A stretch of DNA of 64,000 nt. It comes from Coniella vitis. Its lineage: Eukaryota > Ascomycota > Sordariomycetes > Diaporthales > Schizoparmaceae. A model generated the notes under the pieces. It saw only the letters and a list, made by a program, of their open reading frames with translations, was not told the DNA's origin and did no database searches. This document shows, piece by piece, positions 29,817 to 41,727 of this stretch. Each line of letters starts with the position of its first letter. Position 1 is the first letter of the stretch. The stretch spans positions 1,426,001 through 1,490,000 of the forward strand of contig WUJK01000010.1 in the NCBI GenBank assembly GCA_011317545.1, given 5' to 3'. The translations under genes were made by a program, and so were the position numbers.

Positions 29817-32279
29817 TATGAGTGACTGTATGTGTGTGTGTGTGTGCGTGTGTGCGTGTGCGTTTGACCCCAATCGTAGACGAGACAGATAAAAGGAAGA
29901 CAGATCCGATATCAGCTGGGATTCTATATTGCCTTGCACAGATCTAGTGGCCGCAAATCATGCTTTTGCCTTCTTCTTCTTCTTCTTCCCAAGAAGCGGC
30001 ACCAGCCTGTATATGAAGTAGAAAAGCAACACCAGTTCAACCAGGCGAGCTCCTGAATCCTAGCCCCCGTTTTGTCCCATCGCCTGGAAGGCAGGGAGGG
30101 CACAAGCAGCGCCCGGTAGACCTTCCAACAGCCCGCCCATTGTCGGCCTGTTGGGTTGTGTTGCAGCACTGGCTGCTGCTGCTGCTGCTGCTGCTGCTGC
30201 GGCTGAGGCTCTTTTGTTTTGCTTCTGTTGGGTTCCGTTGCCTGCTCCGCTGATGAGACGGGCTTACGATCCTTCGTACAAATTGCAATCCTTCGCCACC
30301 CTCCACCGCCCCCCGCCCCCCTTCCTGGGAAGGATTGCGCTGCATCCACGTGTATGTAGGGTCTGGGGTAGTGTTCCAGTGTCACTAGAGGTACTATGTA
30401 AACGCAATATTGTCACTTTGCTCTTCTCTTCTAGACTGTCTGGCATCCAACTGGGCTGCAGACGACGGCCGAAAGCATCATGGTGGCCAAAAGGGTGTGA
30501 TACAAGTCGAATACCATCGGATTCAGACCAGGTGACTCGCTCCACAGCGTTACCGTGGGTCCAAGAATTCCTGTTACTCCAAAAGATCAAAGCACAGCAA
30601 TGGCACCCTCCTGCAGTACTTCATTTTATATGCTGACAGTGATACGCATAACCAAAGGAAGGAAGTCATCCAAAAAAGAAAAGCCCGAAGCGTACTTATA
30701 TGCACAGAGTAGATGAGCACCCACTGCAAAGCCGCAGCAGTCTTCCAGAACAGTTCGCAAGAAGCCAATGGTATGGAAGCCCAAGCCGCACAGGTAGCCC
30801 GATCCAGCCAAGCGACCAACGTGTGGGTGGTGCTTCACATTCTGTGGGAGCTAGCTCACCAAGAAAAGGCCAGACCATTTCCCCCATGAGTCCCTTGCCC
30901 TTGGCAGCAAGGCGATATACTATGTGAGTGGCTAGTATAATAGTATATCGGCAGGACAGCGGGCTACGTGAGGAGAAGCGAGATCTCGAGACGCAGGTTT
31001 TGCCCTCGTCGCTTTGGCGTGCCTTTGTCATGTTGCAACGGGGGCCAGTGTTGAGACGAGGCGGCCGGTATGCACAACAAGAATGAGAAAATAGCATCCG
31101 TCGGTTGCATGATCTTTCCTGCCAACGGGGAGAAGTACCGGGAAGAAACCAAAAATCAGCAGACAGAATCACTGTGATAACATTGAGTCCAGTACTTGGA
31201 TGGAGACGCTGGAGGGTAAATCAGGGTAGCATTCACCTCCACTTTTGATGTGGGTGGAATGCGCCACGAGAGAGCTATATTTAACGCGGCGGAATGCGCA
31301 CCGGCTCCAGTGCATATTGATCTGTACGTTGGTTCTGCATGGGTGAGCGGTTGCATTATATAGAGTGTTTGGGTCAGTGAGAGCTGCTCGAGATCTGGTT
31401 ATGTATGCACAAGGTGAGCCGTTCAACAGCGCCTTGGGTCAGCCAACTGCATAATAGCAAAGGCTGAAGCCCAACAAGCAGATGCGGCCATCGATCGACT
31501 CGTTCATGAGGTCACATTAGGGTTGCTTTTGCAAGTGAGGTCGCACTTTGGCAATGAGTTACGAGTTTGGAACTGTGTAACGTGCTAAAGAAGAACATTG
31601 ACACGGGAGCAGACCATGTGTGTTATGGGACGCTGCCAGGTAGACTAAACAGCCATCGTTTGGCAGAAGGAGGCAAATGGCGGACATGTTATCCAAATTG
31701 TTCTCCTTGCACAGAGAGATCACAATTGGCCATGGCTATTTGAGGAACCAGTGTAAGACAGCCCTAACCAATCTATCAACGTCATCTATTGATCAACATC
31801 GGGCGAGACAGTGCGTTTTCGACATGGCATTCTCCTCCTTTCCGTTCTTGGCTTGCAATGCGGCGATTTCACAAGCTCTTCCCGGTCGGCACAAGCCATC
31901 CGAGGCTTGCTTGGGTGGTCATTGGAACTCGGTCGAGATCCGAGATCCAGTGTGCACGATTGTATGTGGCATGCGTGAGAATCTGAGGAATGATCACTCC
32001 TCAAAAGATTAAGGTGAAGTGTATATGGGTATATAATCAGTCAAATCTGAGAAACGATCGTATGCCTGCCTCTTTGCCCTGCTCGGGCAGAGATGAGGGA
32101 CTTTATCGTCACTGAAACACGAAGCCCTGGAGTCTCACGCCCAGGCTATCTGGTAGTCTTCTCGCAACTGTGACTTGATGTGGCTCCTCGCATATCAGGA
32201 GCGTATTGTTGGTATATATATGTATATTAGACATTGCAATGGTAGTACTTAGTTTGCTTGGCTACCCGACACCACGTAT
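29817..32279. other. Intergenic; LOX promoter side and protease 3' flank
   Basis: About 2.5 kb. A TG dinucleotide tract (about 29828-29861) lies just upstream of the lipoxygenase start. A CTG repeat (about 30173-30200) makes poly-Gln or poly-Leu in chance frames. A GGTACTATG word occurs at about 30391. Nothing else can be supported as a gene. Confidence 0.55.
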
Positions 32280-34098
32280 TTAATAGTTGTTCGCCGCAAA
32301 GCGGATCTCACTCGCGCCAATGTCAAAGACGCTGACGACATTGTTCATGAAGGTGTCGCCAAGAATGTAGGGGCCAGTGGTTCCGTCTTGGATGCCAACC
32401 AGACAATAGTCTTTGCCGTGCAGTTCAATGGAGTAGCTAGATGCAAGGTAAGGAGAGCGTTAGCCGGTCTACTCTTCCGTACGCGCTATTATGGAGGACA
32501 ATATAAGGCACACTTACTCCTGGTACAGCAGATCGGCAGCGCTAATGTCAAAGACGGTGCCGTTGATGTTGACACCAACAGTCGGCGTGGTGGCGTTGCA
32601 CAGGGCGAAGGAGGCGCCCTCGTCTTCGACGTAGACGGGAACGGGGTCGTAGAGAGCAATGATGTCCTCGTAGATTTCTGCAAAAGCAGGTCAGCCAGTT
32701 AGGTTCTTGTTTTTCTTGTTGTTGTTGTTGTTGTTTTGCCGCCATTCCCCCAGCATTTGGCACAATACTCTCGAACCAGCCTTCACTGCAACATCACTTA
32801 CCAGTCGGAAGGTACACCAGAGTGGTCCCGCTGTCCACAATGATGGGGAACTGGGAGGTTTCGGCCGTCTCGGGGGCAATGGCTGCACTCCAGGCTTTGG
32901 TGTTGACCGAGGTACGCTTCTCCGATCCTTCGTAGACGTAGCCATCGGCAATGATGGTGTAGAAGCTGTACTGGGTGGCCATCTCGGGCTCATCGTAGAT
33001 CTCGACCTGGAAGTTGGGTCAGCATATGCTTGCTCGTTGCAGTCACGCATGCGAACAAGAATAAAAAAAGCAACCACAAACCTTCAGGATGGGGGTGGAA
33101 GCAAAAGACCCAGTGTAGTTGACAGGAGGCAGTCCGCCAAGAGCCAGGTAGCCGCTGTCCGAGTTCCTCTCCAGCGCCAGACTAAACACAGGATCGATCA
33201 GACCCTCGCTGATGAGGGTGGTGATGATGGGGTTGTATTCCACCTGGGTGTCCAGCGAGTCGGCCGTAGTGTTGGTGCCCTCGTAGGCGCTCGTCAGCAG
33301 CGGGTAGGCCAAGCCCATCAGACCGCTCGTCACTTCATCGCCGAACCAGTACGAGTAGTTGACCAGCGCGACCTCCTGGTGCTCCACTGTGATGCCGGCG
33401 ACGGTGACATTTTCGTAGCCGAGGACACCGGTCAGGAACTCGCCGTCGCCGTACTCAATGTTGAAGTTCTCGTCGGCAATGGAGCCCTCGTCGAAGGTGC
33501 CGTTGAAGGCGGGGCCAAAGTAACAATCAGCCTCCTTCAAGCATGGTCAGCCTTGTTCATAGGAGATATCATAGGCCTTGCATCTGTAGTGCCAATGAAA
33601 TGGGATTCTGAATAAACATACCGATTGGACATTGCCGTCCTCGTCGACACAAGTGAATCCAGCTTGCACCAGCCAACTAAGAAGGCAAGAGTCAATTTAA
33701 GTACAAACCAACAGGAACCTCAACCGCAGAGACACCACAGCCGCCGTCTCCTTCCAGAATTGTACTTACGTGTCACTCGAGCCAGTGTCGATGATAACCT
33801 GGACCGGCACGCCGTCCCACTCAATCTCGGCCACATACTCCTCCGACAGCAGGTTGTCGGTGTGCTCATAGGAAAAAGAAGCATTCGTGATGCCCGATTG
33901 CATGGCACTGAGATACTTGGACGACCGTGCCGCCTTGGTGCTCTTCTTCAGGCTCAAGACAGTCGAGACGACCTTGTTGCCGCTGCTGGGCTGGCTGGCC
34001 GCGGGTGTGTATGAACGCACATTATATTGGCGCGCAGCAAGGGCCGGGTGAGCCAGTGCCGCAAGGGCAGCGACTGTCTTTGCGTTGACGAGGACCAT
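32280..34098 (-). CDS. Secreted pepsin-like aspartic protease (family A1), 452 aa, six exons
   Basis: Exons: 34098-33770, 33676-33622, 33534-33082, 33006-32802, 32677-32518, 32436-32280. The five introns are 93, 87, 75, 124 and 81 nt, with GTAAGT, GTATGT, GTTTGT, GTAAGT and GTAAGT donors, and the frame is maintained throughout. The two catalytic aspartates are in VIIDTGSSDTW (split by intron 1) and IIVDSGTTLVYLPT. The flap region follows GDGEFLTGVLGYENV. A signal peptide (VNAKTVAALAALAHPALA) and a propeptide of about 65 residues with KKSTKAARSSKY precede the mature domain. Several N-glycosylation sequons are visible (NAS, NGT, NVT, NYS, NTT). The C-terminal SVFDIGASEIRFA strand is the usual A1 ending, without a GPI tail, so secretion to the medium is likely. 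Specificity is not readable. Confidence 0.94.
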
Positions 34099-37014
34099 TT
34101 TGACTCAACCTTGGAGGAGAATGCTTCAACCTGGCGAGAGAATAAAAGCAGCTGGGCCTTGGGCTGAATCAACTCAACGGAGCACGACAGGCAGTCCATC
34201 AGAACAGGTCAGGACGGGCATCACGAGGCCTATTTAAACTCCACAGCGCCATCAGCGATAAGGCACCACGTCGAGAGAGAGAGAGAGAAAGAGACACAGA
34301 GAGCCTAGGCCAGGAACTGATTGACCGACCGCGAGCACTCTCTCCTCAATGAGACCATAATTCAAGATTTTGGCTCACACAAGGACAACGCCCAATATGA
34401 CTGGCGCTGCGAGTTCATGCCGTGCGGCCCGTACCGGCACATTACATATCGCCATGCGCCAAAGCAGAGGAAGCTTCTGTACATAAAAAAGTGGCAACTT
34501 GATATCGTCTTTTCTGCAATCGCCACTGGTGGAAAGCTCGAGGATTTTTGCCCTTGGTGGTCACTGGCCCACCACTGAGGCCCGCTATAGGAATTTGACT
34601 CCGCTGTTGAGCCTTGACAACAGCCACTTATCAGTCGCCGGTCGTAGCCAGGGGCTCAACGGCCTTCCTGAACCGGTAAGCTGCGTAAAAGCTTGTTCTG
34701 TTGTATGAACCAGGGGAGGTATTTTGAAGCTGGGATTCTGGTAACAAAGCCGATGGTATCTATTGCGCGCAAGCCATACTACTATGCATAGTATGTACAC
34801 ACAACCTTATCGCGCCGGTGAGGTGAATACCGAGGCACGATGACGCGTGTCTGCATTATTACATAGCACCTGGTCTGGATCGAAAACCTCGGAGAGAGAT
34901 GCCCAAACAGGCAAGTCTGCTGGCTGTCTATCAAAAGTTCTATGCGGCCCCAGCTTGTCAGCTATCAGATGTTGCTGGAAAGTAGTTGACTGTGTTTTTG
35001 AGCAACATTCGGGGTTTTGCGAAGCCATGCAGAGCACAAGGGCTTGTAGGACAAGCCTTCCAATACGAACTTCGGGACCCCAGCAGAAATTCCTGGCTTG
35101 TTGTGTACATAGTAAGTGTAAAACGAGCGGATGGGTTCAAGGGTGATGTGATGTATCATGCGGTTCAAATGGCGAATTCTCTTCATTACACATTATGGTA
35201 GGTAATGCTTAACCAGAAGTCCAAGCGTCATAGCTGCTTTATCTTTACCCATATCTAGAATCAATCTTTTAAGAGCATAATGGATTTCGCTAAGCGAGCT
35301 TTGGTGTTTGGTAGTGTACCATTGCGCATATGGTTTGGACTTTGAAAACTCGAGTTTCACTTTGGTCTTTTAGACCAATTATATATTATCATGAGCTAGC
35401 GTGAAGACATATATCCTTCTATCCCTGAGCACATGGATATATATAGTATTTTGCGGGTAGCGGTAGTGCAGGTCTGCCGCCGTCTACACAATTTCATCCA
35501 GTCTCACAATGCTTGACATTTCCCAAGAGTTTGGCTGATTATAACATTTCATCGACGTGCCTTCTGTTTGAGATGGCTATGATGCGTTATTGTTATTGCT
35601 GTTGTTTTTCTTGTTCTTAGCCTTGTTCTGCGCACTTTCTATGCGCTACATCAGAGTCTCGGGGAGAACACCAACTCAATGCGGACGAAATCTGTATAAC
35701 TAGGTGTAGAGAAGACAATCTGTGCGCGGCGAATGCTGACTGGTTATGACGGTACGGTGACTATCGAATCACGCAACTCATGAAGATTTGAGGTATGTAC
35801 GATCCAGTAAATTCATATACGGATCAAACAATAGTGTCAAGAAGGCAATTACAGTTGCACAGGGCTTAAGAAGCAATTGCAATGATTATCAGCATCGTAA
35901 CGCCATGTGATTTGTAAAGAAATAGTACTTGTACCTGTGAGATCTTCGGGGTTTGAGGAACTATTCTAAGAGTATTGAGCCACAAAGAGAGTGGTACATG
36001 ACAGCTGTGCAGATGTATTTTTTTATAGAAAGAAAGGCATTGCAGTTTACAGTTACGGATGTTGAAAGTCATTCATGCAAGTCTTTATATCTCAAATGCC
36101 TTTCGAATAACGCTGACGTGACTTTACCGATCTACCTACCCATGGTTGTTTATATACTGTTACCACATGTTCATAGAGGCCAACGCCACTGCGCAACATC
36201 TACTTTGAAATTGAGTTTGAATGGAAAATCGGTCATATCGATATTTGTGCTACTCTTGAAACATGCCCAGAACCCTCTGGAACCACATCTTCGTACTTTG
36301 GGATGTAAGAATCTTGGCTCTGTGGACTTGTTTTAGGGATGACCAACATAACGATCTTAGCAGACTATTAGGACGAACTCTTTCTTGATGCAGTTGTGCA
36401 GTTCGAGAGCGGTAGAATAGAACTTCTTGGGCTCTCATTGAGGCTTCAAACCCGTCTTGTAGGAGTTGAGCAAACCGCGTACCTCAGATCCAAGAATGTA
36501 GGTGCTGGGCCGTATTGTAGGCAACCAGAAATATCGTTGCACGGTCGCAGAATCCGAGCTTTATTGCTTTCAGCAATTTCTCAGTAGCATTTGCGTGGTT
36601 TTGATATTCGAACTCTGACTGCTTTTGGCCCCAGTCACCTGAAAGAGCAAGTAGGTATCTAGGTACCTGGCCGCTTCCTATTCTGACGGGGCCATGTGCC
36701 GGTCATGTGGCTCCATTTTTTGTGTGCTCCACATAACCCTTCCTGGCGCCAACACAATGTGTTTATGTCAGCATCGCGTCTAACCACTTCTCACCATATC
36801 AAAAGTTCAAACCAGACACTTGACCTGTAGCCTTTCGCCCTTGTCAAATCCCAGCCATCCGCGTCGCTTCCTGAATACGGCTATAGAAACATCTCACCGG
36901 CTCCCTGGCTTCCAAACATTGTGTTTCGGGTTAGGAATTCCCTCGCCAGCTGAGCAGTCACCATCGAGCTCTGGCGCTACTGGGCTCCACGCACCACAGC
37001 GCAGCGCCCCCACC
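34099..37014. other. Intergenic, AT-rich gene-poor stretch
   Basis: Upstream of both the protease (minus) and the 2EXR gene (plus). From about 35200 to 36650 it is visibly more AT-rich than its surroundings. A long palindromic word with CATACTACTATGCATAGTATG lies at about 34775-34795. Minus-strand coding-like fragments with stops occur at about 36230-36560 and are listed separately. Confidence 0.5.
36230..36560 (-). pseudogene. Possible degenerate coding remnant
   Basis: Reading the minus strand from about 36556, one frame gives protein-like sequence (IRPSTYILGSEVRGLLNSYK). It meets an in-frame TGA at about 36449-36447, continues in the same frame (PKKFYSTALELHNCIKKEF) to a TAA near 36375, then resumes in a shifted frame (YIPKYEDVVPEGSGHVSR) to about 36236. 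The TGA is one C-to-T change from CGA, the type of lesion left by RIP. The family is not recognised, and coding character judged by eye is weak evidence. Confidence 0.3.
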
Positions 37015-39330
37015 ATGAGTTCAGACTCCGGCGACGACGACGGCGACGTCTACGCCCAGTCGTACCATCTCGGACACGACCAGGATGACACAGACTCACA
37101 GAGTGGCTCCGCGTCCGAGAACGAGACCGGAATATATCCAGACGATTCACAGGGCTCAAGCGATTCAGACGATGGATTCCAGCGTGCCATTACAGCGAAT
37201 GGTGGTGCTGCTGACTCAACGTCCTCCGAGTCCAGCTCAGATTCTGATGCATCACAGCCACTCAATCGACGCCACCGCAATAGGTTTCTTGACCTCGAGG
37301 CATCCGAATCCGAGTGCGAGTCGACTGCAGAGTCCTTTGCTGATTGGGACGATTCTGATGCACTCTTGTCCGCGTCTTTCACCGACTTTATGAGATTGCC
37401 TGTGGAGCTCCGCGAGATGATCTGGACCGAGTTCTGCCCGGATCTACAGTCACAGCCCCGTGTGTTTGAGTTTATTTCGTCCGGAAACGATTACATTGTC
37501 CCCAGCCCCCAGATGGAATTCCAGACCGAACCGACGAGGATGATGCTCGGAACCCACCGCGAGAGTCGCCGTCTTGCTCTCCGGTCTTGTCCCGATCATA
37601 TCCGCTTGCCACATGGAGCAGCATACGTACCATATAACAAGGAAAGGGACATCATTTACCTGGATGTATCCATGAACCATCGCGGTCCGGCGCCCGACAA
37701 CAGTAAATGCCTCGCTCGCATGGCTCCTGGCATGCAGAATCTTGCTATTCCTGCTGATTGTGTCCGCGAGGACTGGACCACGAAATTACCATACGATTTG
37801 CCCTCGCTGCGCAACGTATTCGTGCTTGCAGAAGCCGTTGATATATGCACCCGCGGGTTGACCTGGTGCGCTTCCAAGAGTAACCTCGAGTATCGAATCG
37901 ACTTTGAAGAGACGGGGCTTGGCATAGGCGTGGAAATGACGAGCATGTTATTCTGCTGGCCAAACACCAATAAGCTTGGCCGGGATGGAGAAGCAAAGTT
38001 CAAACGACATGTCGGCCAGATAGTCACCTACCCATGGAATCGATACGAGTCCCCTGAACCCGAGGACCCGGATTTTGAGGGATTAGAGCCAACGGGCACA
38101 GAGCACCCCGGCGAAACCAAGGCCCGATCATGGGGTCGGCGTATGAACGAGCTGCGCAAGAGATTTTCCGTGAAATCTGCGGGGGCTTCCGTGTCGAGTG
38201 GACTCACACCCGCTGGAGACTGTTCAATGCATCCGTCTCCGTCAGTTTGGCCCATGGTCCGCTTCATGGACGACGATCTCGAGCGCCTTCAAGAGATCAA
38301 GGACTGGCAATTGCCGTGGAAGGATTGGGTTTCCGAGGAAGGGTCTTCTGAAGAAACCGATGAATATGAGAGCGATGGCATCGATGACTTCCAATATGAT
38401 GACGATATCTTGCCCACCGACATTGAAGACGAATTTGGTGCAGACATTCCAGATGATGGCCTTCCCCTGGCTAGCGACACTGAAGATGAGACCACGGCGC
38501 ACAGACTCGACCAATCCACACATGAAGAGCTCTCCGCCGACGCTGACGATCAAGAGGACGATTCCTCTGACACAAGCAGGGGTCTCGACCGCAATGGAAC
38601 TGCTAGGCCGCGCCACAATATTCTTGACTCGGACTCTGACGAAGGCGACTCTGACGAGAAGGCGGCCAGAAGCAATGATCGACTCGGGATTGGAAAGCGT
38701 CGTGCGCGGCCCATCGTCGTCGACAGCGATAGCGACGGAGATGATGGAGATGAAGATCCCTCTGCAGTGGCGACTCGCAATCACGTTGACAAGCGTCGAC
38801 GGCGCGCAGTTCTATCCGACTCTGATTCACAAGACGAGGATAGCGACGCTTCTGACGGGCAAGATGACCATAGATCCCACCGTTCAGCCAAGCGGCGCAA
38901 AATTGTCGCATCGCTCAGCGGTTCCGAAGACGAAGATGAGGACGATCAAGACTCTGTTGCGCCACGGCCCAACAAGATAGGAAACCGTAGAGCGCGTGAC
39001 AGTGTTTCTAGCAGCTCTGAAAGTGAGCAAGACTCTAGCGCATCAAGTGATGAGGATAAGAGCTCCGGGGGCGAGCCAACGCCCAAGTCTAAAAAGCCAT
39101 CCCTTGCTAAGAGGCTACAAATGGAGTATCGCCAGGCTCGAGCAGACTACGACGCAGAGCATGACTCTAGTGATGACGGAAATAGGGCGAGTAGTCAATC
39201 CAGAAGGCAGTTTGTGGAGTTGGATGGCACTTCATCTGATGATCACGGTTCTACTATCAACACGGCGGATGAAGCTCAAGAGGAGGAGGAGGACGAGGAG
39301 GATGATGATATTGATGAGGAAGATTGGTGA
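37015..39330 (+). CDS. 2EXR-domain protein with long acidic Ser/Asp tail, 771 aa
   Basis: A single exon; the Met at 37015 has a CACCATG context and the preceding open codons are low-complexity. After an acidic Ser/Asp-rich N-terminus of about 120 residues comes the fungal 2EXR signature (FMRLPVELREMIWTEFCP followed by PRVFEF), extending with the usual HRESRRLAL and IIYLDV blocks to about residue 330. The C-terminal 300 residues are highly acidic. They carry four basic-hydrophobic-acidic units: NILDSDSDE, PIVVDSDSD, AVLSDSDSQDED and KIVASLSGSEDED. Each has a short aliphatic patch followed by Ser/Asp, resembling phospho-dependent SUMO-interacting motifs. Basic KRR clusters between them could serve nuclear import. 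2EXR proteins are common in ascomycetes and functionally undefined; nuclear location is inferred. Confidence 0.85.
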   Translation: MSSDSGDDDGDVYAQSYHLGHDQDDTDSQSGSASENETGIYPDDSQGSSDSDDGFQRAITANGGAADSTSSESSSDSDASQPLNRRHRNRFLDLEASESECESTAESFADWDDSDALLSASFTDFMRLPVELREMIWTEFCPDLQSQPRVFEFISSGNDYIVPSPQMEFQTEPTRMMLGTHRESRRLALRSCPDHIRLPHGAAYVPYNKERDIIYLDVSMNHRGPAPDNSKCLARMAPGMQNLAIPADCVREDWTTKLPYDLPSLRNVFVLAEAVDICTRGLTWCASKSNLEYRIDFEETGLGIGVEMTSMLFCWPNTNKLGRDGEAKFKRHVGQIVTYPWNRYESPEPEDPDFEGLEPTGTEHPGETKARSWGRRMNELRKRFSVKSAGASVSSGLTPAGDCSMHPSPSVWPMVRFMDDDLERLQEIKDWQLPWKDWVSEEGSSEETDEYESDGIDDFQYDDDILPTDIEDEFGADIPDDGLPLASDTEDETTAHRLDQSTHEELSADADDQEDDSSDTSRGLDRNGTARPRHNILDSDSDEGDSDEKAARSNDRLGIGKRRARPIVVDSDSDGDDGDEDPSAVATRNHVDKRRRRAVLSDSDSQDEDSDASDGQDDHRSHRSAKRRKIVASLSGSEDEDEDDQDSVAPRPNKIGNRRARDSVSSSSESEQDSSASSDEDKSSGGEPTPKSKKPSLAKRLQMEYRQARADYDAEHDSSDDGNRASSQSRRQFVELDGTSSDDHGSTINTADEAQEEEEDEEDDDIDEEDW

Positions 39331-40300
39331 CAGAGCAGGGTGAGAGGAGCATATTCCCAAGACATTGGGCTATTGCAGGAACAGGTCAACCAGTTCTTGC
39401 ATTCCAAACATCTAACTGCTTAGGGTGGGTGACCATGGCAAGCCTTGAGTGGATGTGGATCCGGATCTGCTGAGGTGAAGCATCTAGAGCCAAATACTTC
39501 TTTTCTCTCCCCATTTCTGGCACTGTACAGGGCCAACCTCAAGACTGAAACAACCAAACACAAGGAAATAATCTTGGCAACTGTCAAGTAAGCAGGCATC
39601 GTTATTGTTCTCGCCATTGTTGTTACGAGATGAAAGCCAAAGGTGTTACTCGTACGTCGTGCTCGGCACCAACACAAAGCACCCTGCTAGCGCAGATATC
39701 AACAATGCCATACAATCGTCTTGGAAACGGATTCCCCAAAACACATAAAGGCATTGTAATGTGAGGTCAAACCCGAAGCCTGTGCTAGCCGAATGAATAG
39801 GTGAGTGATCAATGGCTTGCATATGCCTGCTCTTCTACTCGGTCTTCTCATCTCAGGCAAGGCCTTTCATACCATATTTGCAGCACAGTTTTGCTAAAAG
39901 CCTAGCCAAATACTGTTAGGATTCATTGTTCCTGTCGTGGAAAACAAGATCAATGCATTTGTGTGCCTGCTTGGTTCCTTTGCCGGCTCTGGTAGAGGCA
40001 GTCCTGGGTCTCCTCTACTTAATGGCTTGAGGGCCTGGTTGCTGTTGTGGCCTCGTTTTCTTTTCTTTCTTGAAGAATTGAAGAAATCAGAGACTTTCTC
40101 GAGCATCTTTGTGATAGAAAGCCTTGGATCGATCATTGCAGCGTTGATTCAGCACTCTCACATAACTATAACAGCCGGCTCAAGGCAAACCAAACATCTC
40201 AATTCCGAGAAGGAAGAGAAAAAAAGAGAAAAAAGAAAAAAAGCAACAGTCATTCAATTACCGCTCAACTCCTCCAATACACATCAAGAGTCAGTCAGAA
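39331..40300. other. Intergenic region
   Basis: 3' flank of the 2EXR gene and promoter of the next plus-strand gene. A purine-rich stretch (about 40212-40243) lies just upstream of the next start. No gene or notable repeat. Confidence 0.6.
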
Positions 40301-40984
40301 ATGGCCAACTTTATCTACACCTCCTACGAAGGGGTCCGAGGTCCTGTGGCGGCGGCCTATCCCCATAGCATTCCAGCCACCATTGTGCAAAACGGCTACG
40401 AAATCACCATCCCCAATGCACGGGTCTGCTGGGGGATTCATGTGCAGTATAGTTGTGGCCACCCCGTCCTGGAGGAGACGCAGGAAGCTTCTGCTGCTGC
40501 TGCTGCTGCTGCCGTCGCCCCTCCGTTTGCTCTACCGACGGTAGAACAAATGGTGAGTGACAACTCGATTCAGTACGCCATTGATGACTACCTCGCTGCT
40601 GTTGAGCGTGAGGGCAACAATGGCGCCAACATTCATGGCATCAACATTCATGGCAGCGTCAATGACAATTTCGTTGGGAATTTCGTTGGCAATTTTGTTG
40701 ACAATTTCAATGGCAACCAGCAACAACAGCAGCAGCAGCAGCAGCAGCAACCGCCACCACCATCGCAGCAGCAACAGCAACAACCTCACCCAAAGCCCCT
40801 GATCATCGAGTTCATCGCCCACCGCCGCGCCGGATGTACGTACAAGTGCGTCGTGGAGCAAATGGCGCACCGCCTCCAGGCTAAGTGCACGGACTGTGCG
40901 TACTGGGGCCCGAACGGCCAGTGGCGGAGGGACTATGAAGGACCGATGTTTCGAGAGTTTCTGAACTCGTTGGGTCCATATTGA
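40301..40984 (+). CDS. Uncharacterised N/Q-rich protein with Cys motifs, 227 aa
   Basis: Not a recognised family. A Met in good context (AGAAATGGCC) opens a frame with three parts. Residues 1-60 contain VCWGIHVQYSCGHP, reminiscent of the WG-x-H-x5-CGH start of many small uncharacterised ascomycete proteins. A low-complexity centre follows: poly-Ala (GCT repeat), short NIHG and NFVGNFVDNFNGN repeats, then two poly-Gln runs split by Pro. The C-terminus has CTYKCVVEQMAHRLQAKC and TDCAYWGPNGQW. The Cys/His pairs at both ends could bind zinc together. No signal peptide or membrane span is present. The coding call rests on the conserved-looking ends; the middle is repeat-derived. Function is unknown. 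Confidence 0.65.
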   Translation: MANFIYTSYEGVRGPVAAAYPHSIPATIVQNGYEITIPNARVCWGIHVQYSCGHPVLEETQEASAAAAAAAVAPPFALPTVEQMVSDNSIQYAIDDYLAAVEREGNNGANIHGINIHGSVNDNFVGNFVGNFVDNFNGNQQQQQQQQQQQPPPPSQQQQQQPHPKPLIIEFIAHRRAGCTYKCVVEQMAHRLQAKCTDCAYWGPNGQWRRDYEGPMFREFLNSLGPY

Positions 40985-41727
40985 GAATTGCTGGGGGGGA
41001 TCGACGCGGTGCTTGAGGTGCAGAAGTGATGGCTGTCGGCGGGGTGAGTACCGATTTACCCAGCGACATAGCGCATGATGAATTGATTGGTTGATTACTG
41101 ACTGAAATAATATGATTAGAGGAGACATGCTCATATTTTCAATTGTGATGGGTATTTCTGTTTTGCAGTCCAGTGGTGTTGTGCCTGTGAGTAGACATGG
41201 AAGTGATTTGTGGCGCGTAGGTGTGTGTATGTATGGTAGAGGATAACATAAAGGAAAAGACCAAAAGAGCTTAGACCCAGCAAACTTGAGAAGAAGCCGA
41301 GAGAACTCCAAAAGTTGACCCGAGTTCGACGTCCACCCGGAGAGACCCAGTTGTCGGACTCGGCAGAATGTCCGCGAGAATGTCGAGTTCATCCGGCTCC
41401 GAGCCGCTGTTTGTGCTGCAAAAGGCAGCCGGCGATGGCCTCATCATTTCGAAGTTGCGCAAACATGATCTCAGTTCGAGACTTGATCTGAACATATTGT
41501 ATACTGAGGACAACTACTCTAATGCTCATTCCATGATCAATCATATATGCGCATATATATATATATATATATATATGGTCGACATAGGACCGCAGAGACC
41601 TGTCCGAGACCATCAAACATCAACACCGCAATCTCGAACCCGAAGCGGCATCACTCATCAGTTTCCACTATTCTTCGAAGAATCAAACCTCTTGCAAGCC
41701 TTACAGACCTATACAACCACCCTCATA
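40985..41727. other. Intergenic region
   Basis: Contains an AT dinucleotide repeat at about 41553-41576. An open frame upstream of 41728 runs in frame with the next gene but crosses this repeat and is unlike the family, so it is treated as untranslated. Confidence 0.6.

Noticed and set aside
29924..30385. Minus-strand frame with a poly-Gln run
   Set aside because: The Gln run is a CTG microsatellite; the flanking translation is Arg/Trp-rich with no family and no plausible transcript.
41368..41727. 120-codon in-frame extension upstream of the DUF1772 Met
   Set aside because: Crosses an AT dinucleotide repeat (Tyr-Ile run) and does not resemble the family, whose first membrane span follows Met 41728.
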